Positions 17,370-25,880 of a DNA stretch of 64,000 bases are shown in pieces. Both the position numbers and the translations under genes were made by a program. The stretch is from Kutzneria buriramensis (GTDB lineage: Bacteria > Actinomycetota > Actinomycetes > Mycobacteriales > Pseudonocardiaceae), in contig NZ_QUNO01000013.1 in assembly GCF_003387475.1 (NCBI RefSeq), positions 186,001 through 250,000 of the forward strand, given 5' to 3'. The notes under the pieces were generated by a model. The model had not been told where the DNA came from and did not search any database. It saw nothing but the letters and a program-made list of their open reading frames with translations. Position 1 is the stretch's first letter, and each line of letters begins with the position of its first letter.

Positions 17370-19254
17370 GGCGCTGGGCCGAGTACGGTTCCGTGCTGTG
17401 GTGGACAAGACCTCCGGCGACAGCGTGGACGTGGGCTTCGAGGCGGTTCTGCTGTACCTCAAGGAGGCCCGGGGCTTCGACTTCACCGGGTACAAGCGGA
17501 CCAGCCTGTCCCGGCGCGTGCGCCGGCGGATGAGCCAGGTCGGCATCGACGACTACGCCGAGTACATCGACTTCCTCCAGGTCAACGCGGACGAGTTCGC
17601 CGCGCTGTTCAACGTGCTGCTGATCAACGTGACGAGCTTCCTGCGCGACCCCGAGGCGTGGCAGCACCTGCGCGACGAGGTGCTGCCCAAGCTGCTCGAC
17701 GAGGTCGGGCCGGACGGGCCGATCCGGGTGTGGAGTGCCGGCTGCGCCTCCGGCCAGGAGGCCTACAGCCTGGCCATCCTGCTCACCGAGGCGCTGGGCG
17801 TGGACGCGTTCCGGCAGCGGGTGAAGATCTACGCCACCGACGTCGACGAGGAGGCGCTGGCCCAGGCCCGGCAGGCCGGCTACGGGGAGCGCGAGGTCGA
17901 GGGCGTGCCGCCGGAGCTGCTGGAGCGCTACTTCGAGCACCACGCCACCCGGTACGTGTTCCGGCAGGACCTGCGCCGCTCGGTGATCTTCGGCCGCAAC
18001 GACCTCGTGCAGGACGCGCCGATCTCGCGGATCCACCTGCTGGTCTGCCGCAACACGCTGATGTACTTCAACGCCGAGACCCAGGGCAAGATCCTGGCCC
18101 GGCTGCACTTCGCGCTGCTGCCGCATGGCGTGCTGTTCCTCGGCAAGGCCGAGATGCTGCTCAGCTACGACAACCTGTTCACGCCGGTCGACCTCAAGCG
18201 GCGGCTGTTCCGCAAGGTGTCGAGCCCGGCGGTCGCGCCGGGCGCCCTGTTCGCGCACCCGGTGCACGCCGACCGCCGCCCCGAGCCGAACACCACCGAC
18301 GAGCTGCGCGAGCACGCGTTCTCGGCGGCGCCGGTGGCGCAGGTGGTGATCAACAGCGACGACCAGGTCTCGCTGATCAACCAGCAGGCCGAGGCGATGT
18401 TCGGGCTCGGCCCCCGCGACGTCGGCCGGCCGCTGCGGGACCTGGAGCTGTCCTACCGGCCGGTGGAGCTGCGGGCCCAGGTCGAGCGGGTCAAGCTCGA
18501 ACGGCGGACGTTGCGGCTGCGGGACATCGAGTGGCAGCGCGGTCCGAACGACACGGTGTGGCTGGACGTGCACCTCAACCCGCTCACCAACGAACGCGAC
18601 CTGCTGGGCGTCTCGGTGGTGTTCCACGACGTGAGCGCGGCCCGGCGGCTGCTGGACGAGCTGGAGCACGCCAACCGCCGGCTGGAGTCGGCGTACGAGG
18701 AGCTCCAGTCCACCAACGAGGAACTGGAGACGACCAACGAGGAACTCCAGTCCACGGTGGAGGAGCTGGAGACCACCAACGAGGAACTCCAGTCCACCAA
18801 CGAGGAACTGGAGACGATGAACGAGGAGCTCCAGTCCACCAACGACGAGCTCCAGACGATCAACGACCGGCTCAGCGAGCGGTCGGTGGAGTTGGACGAC
18901 CTGAACAACTTCCTGGAGTCGATCCTCACCTCGCTGCGCTCCGGGGTGATCGTGGTGGACCCGGAGATGCGGGTCATCGTGTGGAACCGGGGCTCGGAGG
19001 AGCTGTGGGGGCTACGGCGGGACGAGGCCGACGGGCAGCACCTGCTCAACCTCGACATCGGCCTGCCGCTGGCCGAGCTGCGGCCGCTGGTGCGCAGCGC
19101 GCTGGTCGACGCGGATCCGATGCGCGAGACCACGCTCGCCGCCGTGAACCGCAAGGGCCGCACCGTCTCGGTGCGGGTCGTGGCCAGCCCGCTCAAGGGC
19201 CGCGACGGCGCGACCGAGGGCGCGATCCTCGTACTGGAGGAGAACCGCAGCTGA
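17362..19254 (+). CDS. CheR methyltransferase-PAS-coiled-coil-PAS protein
   Basis: Up to 630 residues. CheR N-terminal helices (KRTSLSRRVRRRM) and a SAM-dependent CheR domain with motif I VWSAGCASGQEAYSLA and CRNTLMYF occupy about 15-285. A PAS domain follows (about 320-430), then a coiled coil of eight near-identical heptads (residues 446-501) and a second PAS (about 515-625). No kinase domain follows, unlike many CheB/CheR-PAS-kinase fusions. The start may be GTG 17362 (8-bp overlap) or GTG 17398/17401. With the orphan CheB it forms a methylation/demethylation pair; the methylated target is unknown. Confidence 0.85.
   Translation: MPEALGRVRFRAVVDKTSGDSVDVGFEAVLLYLKEARGFDFTGYKRTSLSRRVRRRMSQVGIDDYAEYIDFLQVNADEFAALFNVLLINVTSFLRDPEAWQHLRDEVLPKLLDEVGPDGPIRVWSAGCASGQEAYSLAILLTEALGVDAFRQRVKIYATDVDEEALAQARQAGYGEREVEGVPPELLERYFEHHATRYVFRQDLRRSVIFGRNDLVQDAPISRIHLLVCRNTLMYFNAETQGKILARLHFALLPHGVLFLGKAEMLLSYDNLFTPVDLKRRLFRKVSSPAVAPGALFAHPVHADRRPEPNTTDELREHAFSAAPVAQVVINSDDQVSLINQQAEAMFGLGPRDVGRPLRDLELSYRPVELRAQVERVKLERRTLRLRDIEWQRGPNDTVWLDVHLNPLTNERDLLGVSVVFHDVSAARRLLDELEHANRRLESAYEELQSTNEELETTNEELQSTVEELETTNEELQSTNEELETMNEELQSTNDELQTINDRLSERSVELDDLNNFLESILTSLRSGVIVVDPEMRVIVWNRGSEELWGLRRDEADGQHLLNLDIGLPLAELRPLVRSALVDADPMRETTLAAVNRKGRTVSVRVVASPLKGRDGATEGAILVLEENRS
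18697..18864 (+). repeat. Eight 21-bp in-frame repeats encoding coiled-coil heptads
   Basis: Eight consecutive 21-bp units encode EELQSTN / EELETTN-type heptads. Alternate units are nearly identical at DNA level (GAGGAGCTCCAGTCCACCAA and GAGGAACTGGAGACGACCAA). The repeats set the length of the helical spacer between the two PAS domains and could expand or contract by slippage or recombination. Confidence 0.9.
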
Positions 19255-19257
19255 GGG

Positions 19258-19563
19258 TCAGTGCAGCGTGCCGTCGGCCGTGCCGACACCGACGACCAGC
19301 GCCCCCGGCAGCAGGTCGACGGTCCGGTCGGGACGCAGCACCGGCGCCCACCAGTCCCCCGTGCGCGGGTCGATGATCTCGGGACCGGTCGCGACCCCGC
19401 GCTGGAACGACGCCGGGCCGTCGGGGCTGGGGTCGAAGTAGACGAGCACGTCGCCAGCGGTCATGCGCGTGTCGTCGACGCCTGACGGCTCCTCGATGGG
19501 CCGGGGAACCGGTCTCCGGGCCGCCGCACGCGGGCGGTTCTCCTCAGAACGCTTCGGTGTCAT
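19258..19563 (-). CDS. Hypothetical protein, 101 residues
   Basis: The N-terminal 35 residues are basic and low in complexity. From about residue 34 the protein looks globular (MTAGDVLVYFDPSPDGP..., TGDWWAPVLRPD...). No family was recognised. The start may be ATG 19563 (GGGG 13 bases upstream) or the internal ATG 19464, which would give 68 residues. It is convergent with the CheR-PAS gene (3 bp gap) and divergent from the DMT carrier. Confidence 0.5.
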   Translation of the reverse strand: MTPKRSEENRPRAAARRPVPRPIEEPSGVDDTRMTAGDVLVYFDPSPDGPASFQRGVATGPEIIDPRTGDWWAPVLRPDRTVDLLPGALVVGVGTADGTLH

Positions 19564-19621
19564 GGCATCGAGTACCCCGCAGTTGCACGCGCAATCTCCG
19601 GGTTTGCGGGTATCCGATCGC

Positions 19622-20476
19622 ATGCTCGGTGTCCTGTTGGCGGTCGCGGCGGCCGCCATGAACGCGGCGGCGTCGGTGTTGCAGCGCAAGGCCGACCGCG
19701 ACGAGCCGACCCGTCTGGCCTTCTCGTTCCGCATGTTCTTCGACCTGGTCCGGCGGCCGGCGTGGCTGGCCGGCATCGGCGCGGTGGTGGTCGGCTTCGT
19801 GCTCCAGGCCGTCGCGCTGGCCGTCAGCGCCATCTCGGTCGTGCAGCCGCTGCTCGTCAGCGAGCTGCCGCTGACCCTGTTGCTGGCCTCGCTCGTGTTC
19901 CATCGGCCGATCGCCGCCCGGGACTGGCGGGCGGTGGCGGCGATGGCCCTCGGCCTGGCGGTGTTCTCGTTCTGCCTACAACCCAGCGGCGGTCACCCGC
20001 TGCAGCGGCCGTTGTGGGCATGGATCGTGGGTCTGGCGGCCTGCGTGGCCATCATGGGCGCCCTGGTCGCCGCCGGCCGGCGCGCGAAGGGCGGCCGGCG
20101 GGCCGGGCTGTTCGGGCTGGCCACCGGCGTCGGGTTCGGCACGACGGCGGTGCTGGTGGCCGCCGCCGGCACGGCTGCCGACCAGGGCCTGGGGACGATG
20201 CTGCACACCTGGCAGACGTACGCCATCGTGGTGATCGGTCCGCTGTCGTTCTTCCTGCTCCAGAACGCCTTGCAGGCCGGCACGCTCGTCGCGTCCCAGC
20301 CGGGCATGACGCTGAGCAACCCGCTGCTGGCGATGGTCTGGGGCTTCACACTGTTCGGCGAGCACGCCCGCGGCGGCGGCTGGGTGGCCGGCGAGCTGGT
20401 CGGCGCGGCGCTCATCGGCCTCGGCACGCTGAGCCTGGTGCGGTCGCCGGTGCTGAACTCGTCGGGGGATGCCTGA
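19622..20476 (+). CDS. DMT/EamA-like multidrug or metabolite carrier
   Basis: 284 residues with about nine to ten hydrophobic helices in two halves, typical of the drug/metabolite transporter superfamily in the NIPA/EamA-like actinobacterial branch. Visible features are an N-terminal LAVAAAAMNAAASVLQRKA, SVVQPLLVSELPLTLLLA and a C-terminal LVASQPGMTLSNPLLAMVWG. The substrate is unknown. ATG 19622 gives a signal-like first helix; ATG 19562 would add 20 hydrophilic residues and would overlap the start codon of the opposite gene. It precedes the alcohol dehydrogenase by 66 bp. Confidence 0.8.
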   Translation: MLGVLLAVAAAAMNAAASVLQRKADRDEPTRLAFSFRMFFDLVRRPAWLAGIGAVVVGFVLQAVALAVSAISVVQPLLVSELPLTLLLASLVFHRPIAARDWRAVAAMALGLAVFSFCLQPSGGHPLQRPLWAWIVGLAACVAIMGALVAAGRRAKGGRRAGLFGLATGVGFGTTAVLVAAAGTAADQGLGTMLHTWQTYAIVVIGPLSFFLLQNALQAGTLVASQPGMTLSNPLLAMVWGFTLFGEHARGGGWVAGELVGAALIGLGTLSLVRSPVLNSSGDA

Positions 20477-20542
20477 GACGCGTTTGTCCGGCGACACCCC
20501 GGGTACACGCGCCTCGACCGCCATTTCCGAGCTGGGGAGCCG

Positions 20543-21748
20543 ATGATGAAGGCGATCGTGTGGCACGGCACCGGCGACATCCGCCTCGACACCGTGGACG
20601 ATCCCAAGATCGAGGAACCGACGGACGCGGTGATCCGGGTGACCCGCGGCGCGATCTGCGGCACCGACCTGCACCTGGTCCGCGGCACGATGCCGGGCAT
20701 GCGCCCGGGCACGGTGCTGGGCCACGAGGCGGTCGGCGTCGTGACGGAGGTCGGATCCGCCGTGCGGGGGTTCACGCCGGGCGACCGGGTGGTGGTGTGC
20801 TCCACCATCGGGTGCGGCACGTGTTCCTACTGCCGGGCCGGTTACTACGCGCAGTGCGACACCGCCAACCCGAACGGCCCGGCGGCCGGCACCAGTTTCT
20901 TCGGCGGACCGGAGACCACCGGCCCGGTCGACGGGTTGCAGGCCGAGTACGCGCGGATCCCGCACGCCATGACCACCCTGGTCCCGGTGCCGGAGAACGT
21001 CACCGACGACCAGGCCGTCCTGGTGTCGGACATCTACCCCACCGCCTGGTTCGGGGCCCGGCTGGCCGAGATCGGCGACGGCGACACGGTGCTGGTGATG
21101 GGCGCCGGCATCGTCGGCCAGTTCGCGGCGCTGTCGGCCCGGCAGCAGGGCGCGAGCCGGGTGCTCGTCGTGGACGGCGTCGAGTCCCGTTTGGACGCCG
21201 CCCGCGCACAGCACGCCGAGCCGATCGACTTCAACCGGGAGGACCCGGTCGAGGCCGTCCGCGAGCTCACCGGCGGCATCGGCGCGGACCGGGTGATCGA
21301 CGCCGTCGGCGTGGACGCGCAGCGGCCGATCTCCGGCCCGGTGGCGGATCAACCCGCCGAGCAGTTCGACCGGGAGCGCGACGAGGCGGCGCCGGAAGCC
21401 CGGCCGCGCAACGGACAGTGGGTGCCCGGCGACGCGCCGAGCCTGGCGGCCCGCTGGGCGATCGAGGCGGTGGCCAAGGCCGGCTCCATCGGCGTGATCG
21501 GCGTCTACCCGCCCGGCTTCGACCACTTCCCGCTGGGCGAGGCGATGAACAAGAACCTCACCGTCAAGCTGGGCAACTGCAACCACCGCCGGTACGTGCC
21601 GAAGCTGCTCGACATGGTCGCCGCCGGCACCGTCGACCCGGCGAAGTTCATCACCCGGCGGGCCGAGCCCGAGTCCGCGATCGAGGCGTACCGGACCTTC
21701 GACCGGCGCGAGGAGGGCTGGCTCAAGACCGTGCTCGACGTCTCCTGA
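20543..21748 (+). CDS. Zinc-dependent alcohol dehydrogenase (formaldehyde dehydrogenase-like MDR)
   Basis: 401 residues of the medium-chain dehydrogenase family. Catalytic zinc ligands are C39, H61 and E62 (GHEAVG). Structural zinc cysteines C91, C94, C97 and C105 are all present, and a Rossmann GAGIVG motif follows. The insert near residues 270-295 (QFDRERDEAAPEARPRNG) is typical of glutathione-independent formaldehyde dehydrogenase-like enzymes. The likely reaction is NAD-dependent oxidation of an alcohol or aldehyde adduct. The DUF2231 gene follows after 14 bp on the same strand. Confidence 0.85.
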   Translation: MMKAIVWHGTGDIRLDTVDDPKIEEPTDAVIRVTRGAICGTDLHLVRGTMPGMRPGTVLGHEAVGVVTEVGSAVRGFTPGDRVVVCSTIGCGTCSYCRAGYYAQCDTANPNGPAAGTSFFGGPETTGPVDGLQAEYARIPHAMTTLVPVPENVTDDQAVLVSDIYPTAWFGARLAEIGDGDTVLVMGAGIVGQFAALSARQQGASRVLVVDGVESRLDAARAQHAEPIDFNREDPVEAVRELTGGIGADRVIDAVGVDAQRPISGPVADQPAEQFDRERDEAAPEARPRNGQWVPGDAPSLAARWAIEAVAKAGSIGVIGVYPPGFDHFPLGEAMNKNLTVKLGNCNHRRYVPKLLDMVAAGTVDPAKFITRRAEPESAIEAYRTFDRREEGWLKTVLDVS

Positions 21749-21762
21749 ACCGGAGGTGTGCC

Positions 21763-22314
21763 GTGTATCGCTCGATGGAGGACGCGAAGCGTCCCCGCAC
21801 CGCCCTGGCCGGCCCGTACGGCCACCCCTTCCACCCGATCGCCGTGACGATCCCGATCGGCGCGTGGACGTCCGCGCTGGTGTTCGACGTCGGGGCGCTG
21901 TTCGTGCAGCCACCGGACTTCCTGGAGGCCAGCGCGACCTGGCTGATCGCCATCGGCTTCGTCGGCGGCGTGCTGGCGGCCGCGCTGGGGCTGCTGGACT
22001 TCCTACGCCTGCACCAGGGCGATCCGGCCTTCCGGGTCGCCGCGATCCACCTGGTGCTCAACGCGCTCGTGCTGGTCTGCTGGGGAGTGAGCTTCTACCT
22101 GCGCTACTACGGCGAGTTCGCCGATTCGCGCAGCTGGACCGTGGTGTCGGACGTGGTGCTGCTGGCGATCCTGGGCGTGTCGGGATATCTGGGCGGGATG
22201 CTCGCGTACCGGTACGGCGTACGGGTCGCGACGGAGGCCACGCAGCGCGAGGGCTTCGACCCCGCGCAGGACTCGCCGCGTCCCGACCCGCATGGCCGCC
22301 AATACAAGACGTGA
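21763..22314 (+). CDS. DUF2231 membrane protein
   Basis: 183 residues with four hydrophobic segments and the family signature GHPFHPIAVTIPIGAW at 20-35. The C-terminus is hydrophilic. DUF2231 proteins are quinone/heme-associated-looking membrane proteins without an assigned function. GTG 21763 is preceded by CGGAGG, 14 bp after the dehydrogenase stop, so they likely form one transcript. It is convergent with the next gene, with only three bases between stops. Confidence 0.85.
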   Translation: MYRSMEDAKRPRTALAGPYGHPFHPIAVTIPIGAWTSALVFDVGALFVQPPDFLEASATWLIAIGFVGGVLAAALGLLDFLRLHQGDPAFRVAAIHLVLNALVLVCWGVSFYLRYYGEFADSRSWTVVSDVVLLAILGVSGYLGGMLAYRYGVRVATEATQREGFDPAQDSPRPDPHGRQYKT

Positions 22315-22317
22315 GGC

Positions 22318-23007
22318 TCACAGCTGGCGGCGGACGCCCGGCTCGTGCGGCGCCTCGGCGAACTGGTCGTGCGGCTCGTCGGTCAGCGCCTGCCGGGCGG
22401 GGCCGCGCCGCAGCGTCAGCCCGCTGCCGCCCCGGAAATCCTCCACCATGAACACGATCCCCGCGTAACAGCCCAGGACCACCAGCAGCAGGGCGGACAC
22501 GCCGCTGGCGGTGTTCGTCCAGTGCGGCGCGCCGAGCTCGTACACGGCCTGAAACACCGCGCGGATCACCGAGACGGTGAGCACCACCGCCAGCAGCGCC
22601 TTGCCGAAGAACGCGCCGACCGTCAGCGGGATCAGCACCACGGCGAACGCCGCGAGGAACATCCCGACGGCGTGGCTGGTCTGCTGGGTCGGATGCAGCG
22701 CGTAGAGCACACCGAGCGTCATCCAGGACGTCGAGTACAGGCCGAGGGTCGTCGCGGCGGCGGTGTCGCGCGTCAGGATGGCGAACACGGTGGACATCAG
22801 TTCCAGCGGGAACACGAACAGCGCCATGATCGTGCCCACGGTGGTGAGATCGGCGCGGCCGAGCCAGCCCAGCGCGACGCCGGCGACCAGCACCATGCCG
22901 ATCACGAAGGCGAAGAACCCGAGCGGCAGCGGGCTCGCATAGGGCCGCAGCACCACGCGTGTCCGGGTTTCGCCCCGTCGCGGCGCGTCCGGTGTCGGTC
23001 CCGTCAT
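22318..23007 (-). CDS. GPR1/FUN34/YaaH-like membrane protein (divergent)
   Basis: 229 residues with six hydrophobic segments. The first helix is entered through RPYASPLPLGFFAF, resembling the NPxPLGL entrance of acetate carriers, and helix 2-3 has FVFPLELMSTVFAI. Later family motifs are weak, so it is a divergent paralogue of the carrier at 7658-8395 rather than an equivalent. AGGTGG upstream decides ATG 23007. It follows the glycosyltransferase gene by 10 bp on the same strand and may be the last gene of that cassette. Confidence 0.65.
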   Translation of the reverse strand: MTGPTPDAPRRGETRTRVVLRPYASPLPLGFFAFVIGMVLVAGVALGWLGRADLTTVGTIMALFVFPLELMSTVFAILTRDTAAATTLGLYSTSWMTLGVLYALHPTQQTSHAVGMFLAAFAVVLIPLTVGAFFGKALLAVVLTVSVIRAVFQAVYELGAPHWTNTASGVSALLLVVLGCYAGIVFMVEDFRGGSGLTLRRGPARQALTDEPHDQFAEAPHEPGVRRQL

Positions 23008-23017
23008 CGTTACCACC

Positions 23018-23644
23018 TCAGGCAGATCGTTGCTCACGGAGCAGGTCGGCCAGCCCGCCGCGGGCCCGGCCGTGGACGCGGCCACTCGTCCGCACCGGCG
23101 CGTCCGGCGTCGTCACGGTTCGGTAGCCGGCGAGTTTGATGCGGTCCCACAGGTGTTGGTCCTCGCCGGTGGACAGCGGCCCGAAGCCGCCGACCGCGCG
23201 GTAGACGTCGCCGCGGACGCCGAGGTTCGCGCCGTAGATCCGTTCGCGGCGACTGTGGTCCCGGCCCCAGCCGTCGATCTCCACATCCCCGGCGACCGCG
23301 TGCGCGCCCTGGTCGGCGAGGCGGAGGTGGGCGCGGATCCAGTCCCGTGGGACCACGGAGTCGGCATCGGTGTTGAGAATCCAGCACTCCTCGGCCGGAT
23401 CGGTCAGGAGTCTTCGAACGCCAAGGTCCCTGACCGTGCCGAGTGGACGGTTCGCGTTGCTCACGAGCACCTCCGGCCAGGCGATGTCGGCGGTGTCGTC
23501 GCAGCACTGATCCGCCACCACGCACACGCCGGATCTGATCGACGGCGGCAGGGCCCAGATCGCCGCGTGCACGGCCCGCAGGCACTCGCCGACCGTCTCC
23601 TCCTCGTCACGGGCCGGCACGACCACTGCCACCGACCGGATCAC
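23018..23644 (-). CDS. Family 2 glycosyltransferase
   Basis: 208 residues with the GT2 fold: N-terminal VAVVVPARDEEETVGECL, a DxD-type motif NTDADSVVP and a GEDQHLW motif near the C-terminus (general-base region). It lacks membrane helices. GTG 23644 overlaps the stop of the PIG-L/methyltransferase gene (GTGA), so synthesis of the two is coupled. It presumably transfers an activated sugar to a product built with its neighbours. Acceptor and donor are unknown. Confidence 0.85.
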   Translation of the reverse strand: MIRSVAVVVPARDEEETVGECLRAVHAAIWALPPSIRSGVCVVADQCCDDTADIAWPEVLVSNANRPLGTVRDLGVRRLLTDPAEECWILNTDADSVVPRDWIRAHLRLADQGAHAVAGDVEIDGWGRDHSRRERIYGANLGVRGDVYRAVGGFGPLSTGEDQHLWDRIKLAGYRTVTTPDAPVRTSGRVHGRARGGLADLLREQRSA

Positions 23645-24909
23645 CGGCGCCTCAACACGTGCAGCAGGAACTCCTCGTCCCGGTGGGTGATCAGGGTCCG
23701 CAGCTCCGGTCGGGCGGCGACGAGTTCGTGCGCCTCGGCGGCGTCGCGGGTCGCCTCCGGCGCCCATCGACGCCAGTGCACCAGCACCAGATCGCCGCCG
23801 GACTCCAGGCCGGTGATCGCGTTGTCGACGGTCTTGTTCAGGTCCTCGTCGGCCAGGTAGTAGAGGATCTCGCTCAGCACCACCAGATCGGCCGGCTCGT
23901 CCGGAAATCCCAATGGCAGCACGGCTTCCGTAACGGTGATGCCGCTCCGACGCGCGGCGCGAACCGCCGCCGGCACCGCGTCGAAGGCGTGCACGCGGTC
24001 GGCCCGCGCGGCGAGTTCCGCGGTGAGGGCGCCGAGGCCGCAGGCGGGTTCGACGGCCAGCCGGTAATGCTCACGAGGCAGCGCCGCGAGCAGGATGGCT
24101 CGCTTGCGTCGTTCGTACCAGCTGTCCGCGGTGTGCCAGGGATCCTTGGAGACCTCGTACAGTGCCTCGAAGCGGGCCAGCGGGGTGCTCGTCCGGCGCG
24201 GTTCGCGGAACAGGACCTCGCTGTCGCGGTGGAAGTGTTCCAGCACATCGGCCGGCAGGATCGGGTCGCAGTCGCCCGGGCCGCGCTCCAGCTGGGACAC
24301 GAAAGCCCCGATGCCGGCCGCTTTCCGGTGGCGGTGGTTGGCGGTCAGCTCATGACCGTAGGCGTGCCGCCATGGGATCTCCGCGGAGTTCTCGGCGGTC
24401 CAGTGCCACATCCAGATCGGGTACGACCAGCAGTGCGCGGTGACCGGCGCGGCCGACAGGACGCAGTGCCCGACGGTGCTGTGATCGGGGTGCGGGTCGC
24501 GCGGCCAGGGCAGCAGGCAGCAATCGGCGTCCTCTAGCAGCTCCCGCAGCGCCGCTGTGATGTCGTCGGCGTGCTGGGTGAGTCCCGAGTCCGGCAACCC
24601 GAGCCAGTGCACGGCCGTGTCGCCAAGCCCTTGCCGACGCAGGGATTCCGTGAGCTCGTCCCACCGGCGACGACCGAGTTCCGCCCGTTCCCTCTGCCCC
24701 AGCTGTGGAAACGCCGCCTCGCCGTCGCTGGCGACGACCAGCTCCACCTGGCATCCGTTGTCGTGCAGCGCTTGCAGGCAGCCGCCGATGCCGAGGGTCT
24801 CGTCGTCGGGATGCGCCGCCACGGCCACCGCGCGCCGGTAACCGTCGGTGTCGAAGGCGGGCAGCGCTGCCAGCCGGTCGGCCCAGCGCCGTTCGACCTG
24901 GGACGTCAC
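23641..24909 (-). CDS. Bifunctional PIG-L deacetylase / SAM-dependent methyltransferase
   Basis: 422 residues in two domains. Residues 25-215 are a PIG-L (LmbE) zinc deacetylase with AAHPDDE (H33, D35, D36) and DPHPDHST (H140, D142, H143). Residues 255-420 are a NodS-like methyltransferase with SAM motif EPACGLGALT at 287-296 and the lead-in WYERRKRAILLAALP. PIG-L enzymes remove N-acetyl groups from sugars, as in mycothiol or glycolipid synthesis. The fusion implies deacetylation and methylation of one metabolite. GTG 24909 overlaps the acyl-CoA dehydrogenase stop. Confidence 0.9.
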   Translation of the reverse strand: MTSQVERRWADRLAALPAFDTDGYRRAVAVAAHPDDETLGIGGCLQALHDNGCQVELVVASDGEAAFPQLGQRERAELGRRRWDELTESLRRQGLGDTAVHWLGLPDSGLTQHADDITAALRELLEDADCCLLPWPRDPHPDHSTVGHCVLSAAPVTAHCWSYPIWMWHWTAENSAEIPWRHAYGHELTANHRHRKAAGIGAFVSQLERGPGDCDPILPADVLEHFHRDSEVLFREPRRTSTPLARFEALYEVSKDPWHTADSWYERRKRAILLAALPREHYRLAVEPACGLGALTAELAARADRVHAFDAVPAAVRAARRSGITVTEAVLPLGFPDEPADLVVLSEILYYLADEDLNKTVDNAITGLESGGDLVLVHWRRWAPEATRDAAEAHELVAARPELRTLITHRDEEFLLHVLRRR

Positions 24910-25871
24910 GCCACCACCTCCCGGCCGATGGCGGCGAGGTCCTTCTCGGCGTGGTGCTGGCGCACGTACACCTGGAGGTCGGCCAGCCGCTGGGCGAAGC
25001 GCGGGTCCCGGCACATCGGCGTCGGGCCCGTGATCCGCGGCACCCGGTCCAGCACCTCCCACGCCGCCCGCTCCGCCGCCGACCGGCAGATCCAGGCCAG
25101 CATGTGGTTGTCCCCCAGCGGATCTTCGTCCACTATGGATGCCGCCTGGTCGAACAGCGCGTCGGTGGCCCGGATCGCCGTGTGCAGCGCGCCGACGTGC
25201 GCCAGCTGGTGGTCGTCCGGATCGGACAGTCCGGCCAGCACGTCGTCCAGCACGCCGGCCGCGCCGCCCAGCCAGACCGCCCCGACGCCGATGCCGCCCA
25301 ACCAGAATCCCGGCCGGTCCAGGTAGAACCCCGGCTCGCCGACGATCATGTCGGGGGTCACCTCGATGTCGCCGAGCAGGATGTCCGGGCTGTCCGAGGC
25401 GTCCATGCCCAGCGGCAGCCACGTGCCCGGCACGGTCACCACCCGCTCGTCGGCGAGGTCGACCTCGACCAGCACGCTCCGGCGCTCCTCGTCGAGGGCG
25501 GCGATCAGCGCCCGGTCCAGGCGGTGCGCCCCCGAGCAGAACCGCACGGTTCCACTCAGCACGCCGTCGCGCAGCTCCGCTCCCGTGCCACCGGAACGGG
25601 CCGCCCACACCCCGTACAGGGCCGTGGAAAACGGCTTCCGACCGGCTTCCCACAGGATCGTGACCGCGTCCGTGTGGCCCTCGGCCAGCCGGGCCAGCGC
25701 CAGGTCGCGCCGGCCGAGGCGGGCCAACGCCGCCCACCGCTCCGGCGTCTCGCCGCCGCCGGGCAGCGGCAGGTCCAGATCGCCGACGGCCGCGAGGGTG
25801 CGCAGCTCGGTGACGACCGTGTCGACATCTCGGGGCCAGGAGATCCTCGGTGATGGCTGGGCATCGAGCAT
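24906..25871 (-). CDS. Acyl-CoA dehydrogenase-like flavoprotein
   Basis: 321 residues, shorter than the usual 380. It has the mid-domain strand FCSGAHRLDRALIAA and C-terminal helical bundle segments (GALHTAIRATDALFDQAASIV) typical of acyl-CoA dehydrogenases. The canonical catalytic glutamate region is not clear, and the N-terminal domain is reduced, so its chemistry may differ. It is the first gene of a coupled three-gene cassette with the PIG-L/methyltransferase and the glycosyltransferase. The same three families occurring together suggests a small conserved biosynthetic unit. Confidence 0.75.
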   Translation of the reverse strand: MLDAQPSPRISWPRDVDTVVTELRTLAAVGDLDLPLPGGGETPERWAALARLGRRDLALARLAEGHTDAVTILWEAGRKPFSTALYGVWAARSGGTGAELRDGVLSGTVRFCSGAHRLDRALIAALDEERRSVLVEVDLADERVVTVPGTWLPLGMDASDSPDILLGDIEVTPDMIVGEPGFYLDRPGFWLGGIGVGAVWLGGAAGVLDDVLAGLSDPDDHQLAHVGALHTAIRATDALFDQAASIVDEDPLGDNHMLAWICRSAAERAAWEVLDRVPRITGPTPMCRDPRFAQRLADLQVYVRQHHAEKDLAAIGREVVA

Positions 25872-25880
25872 GGCACCGGA

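Noticed and set aside
18697-18864. Regular repeats resembling a CRISPR array
   Set aside because: Units are contiguous, in frame and encode heptads of a coiled coil; there are no spacers and no cas genes.
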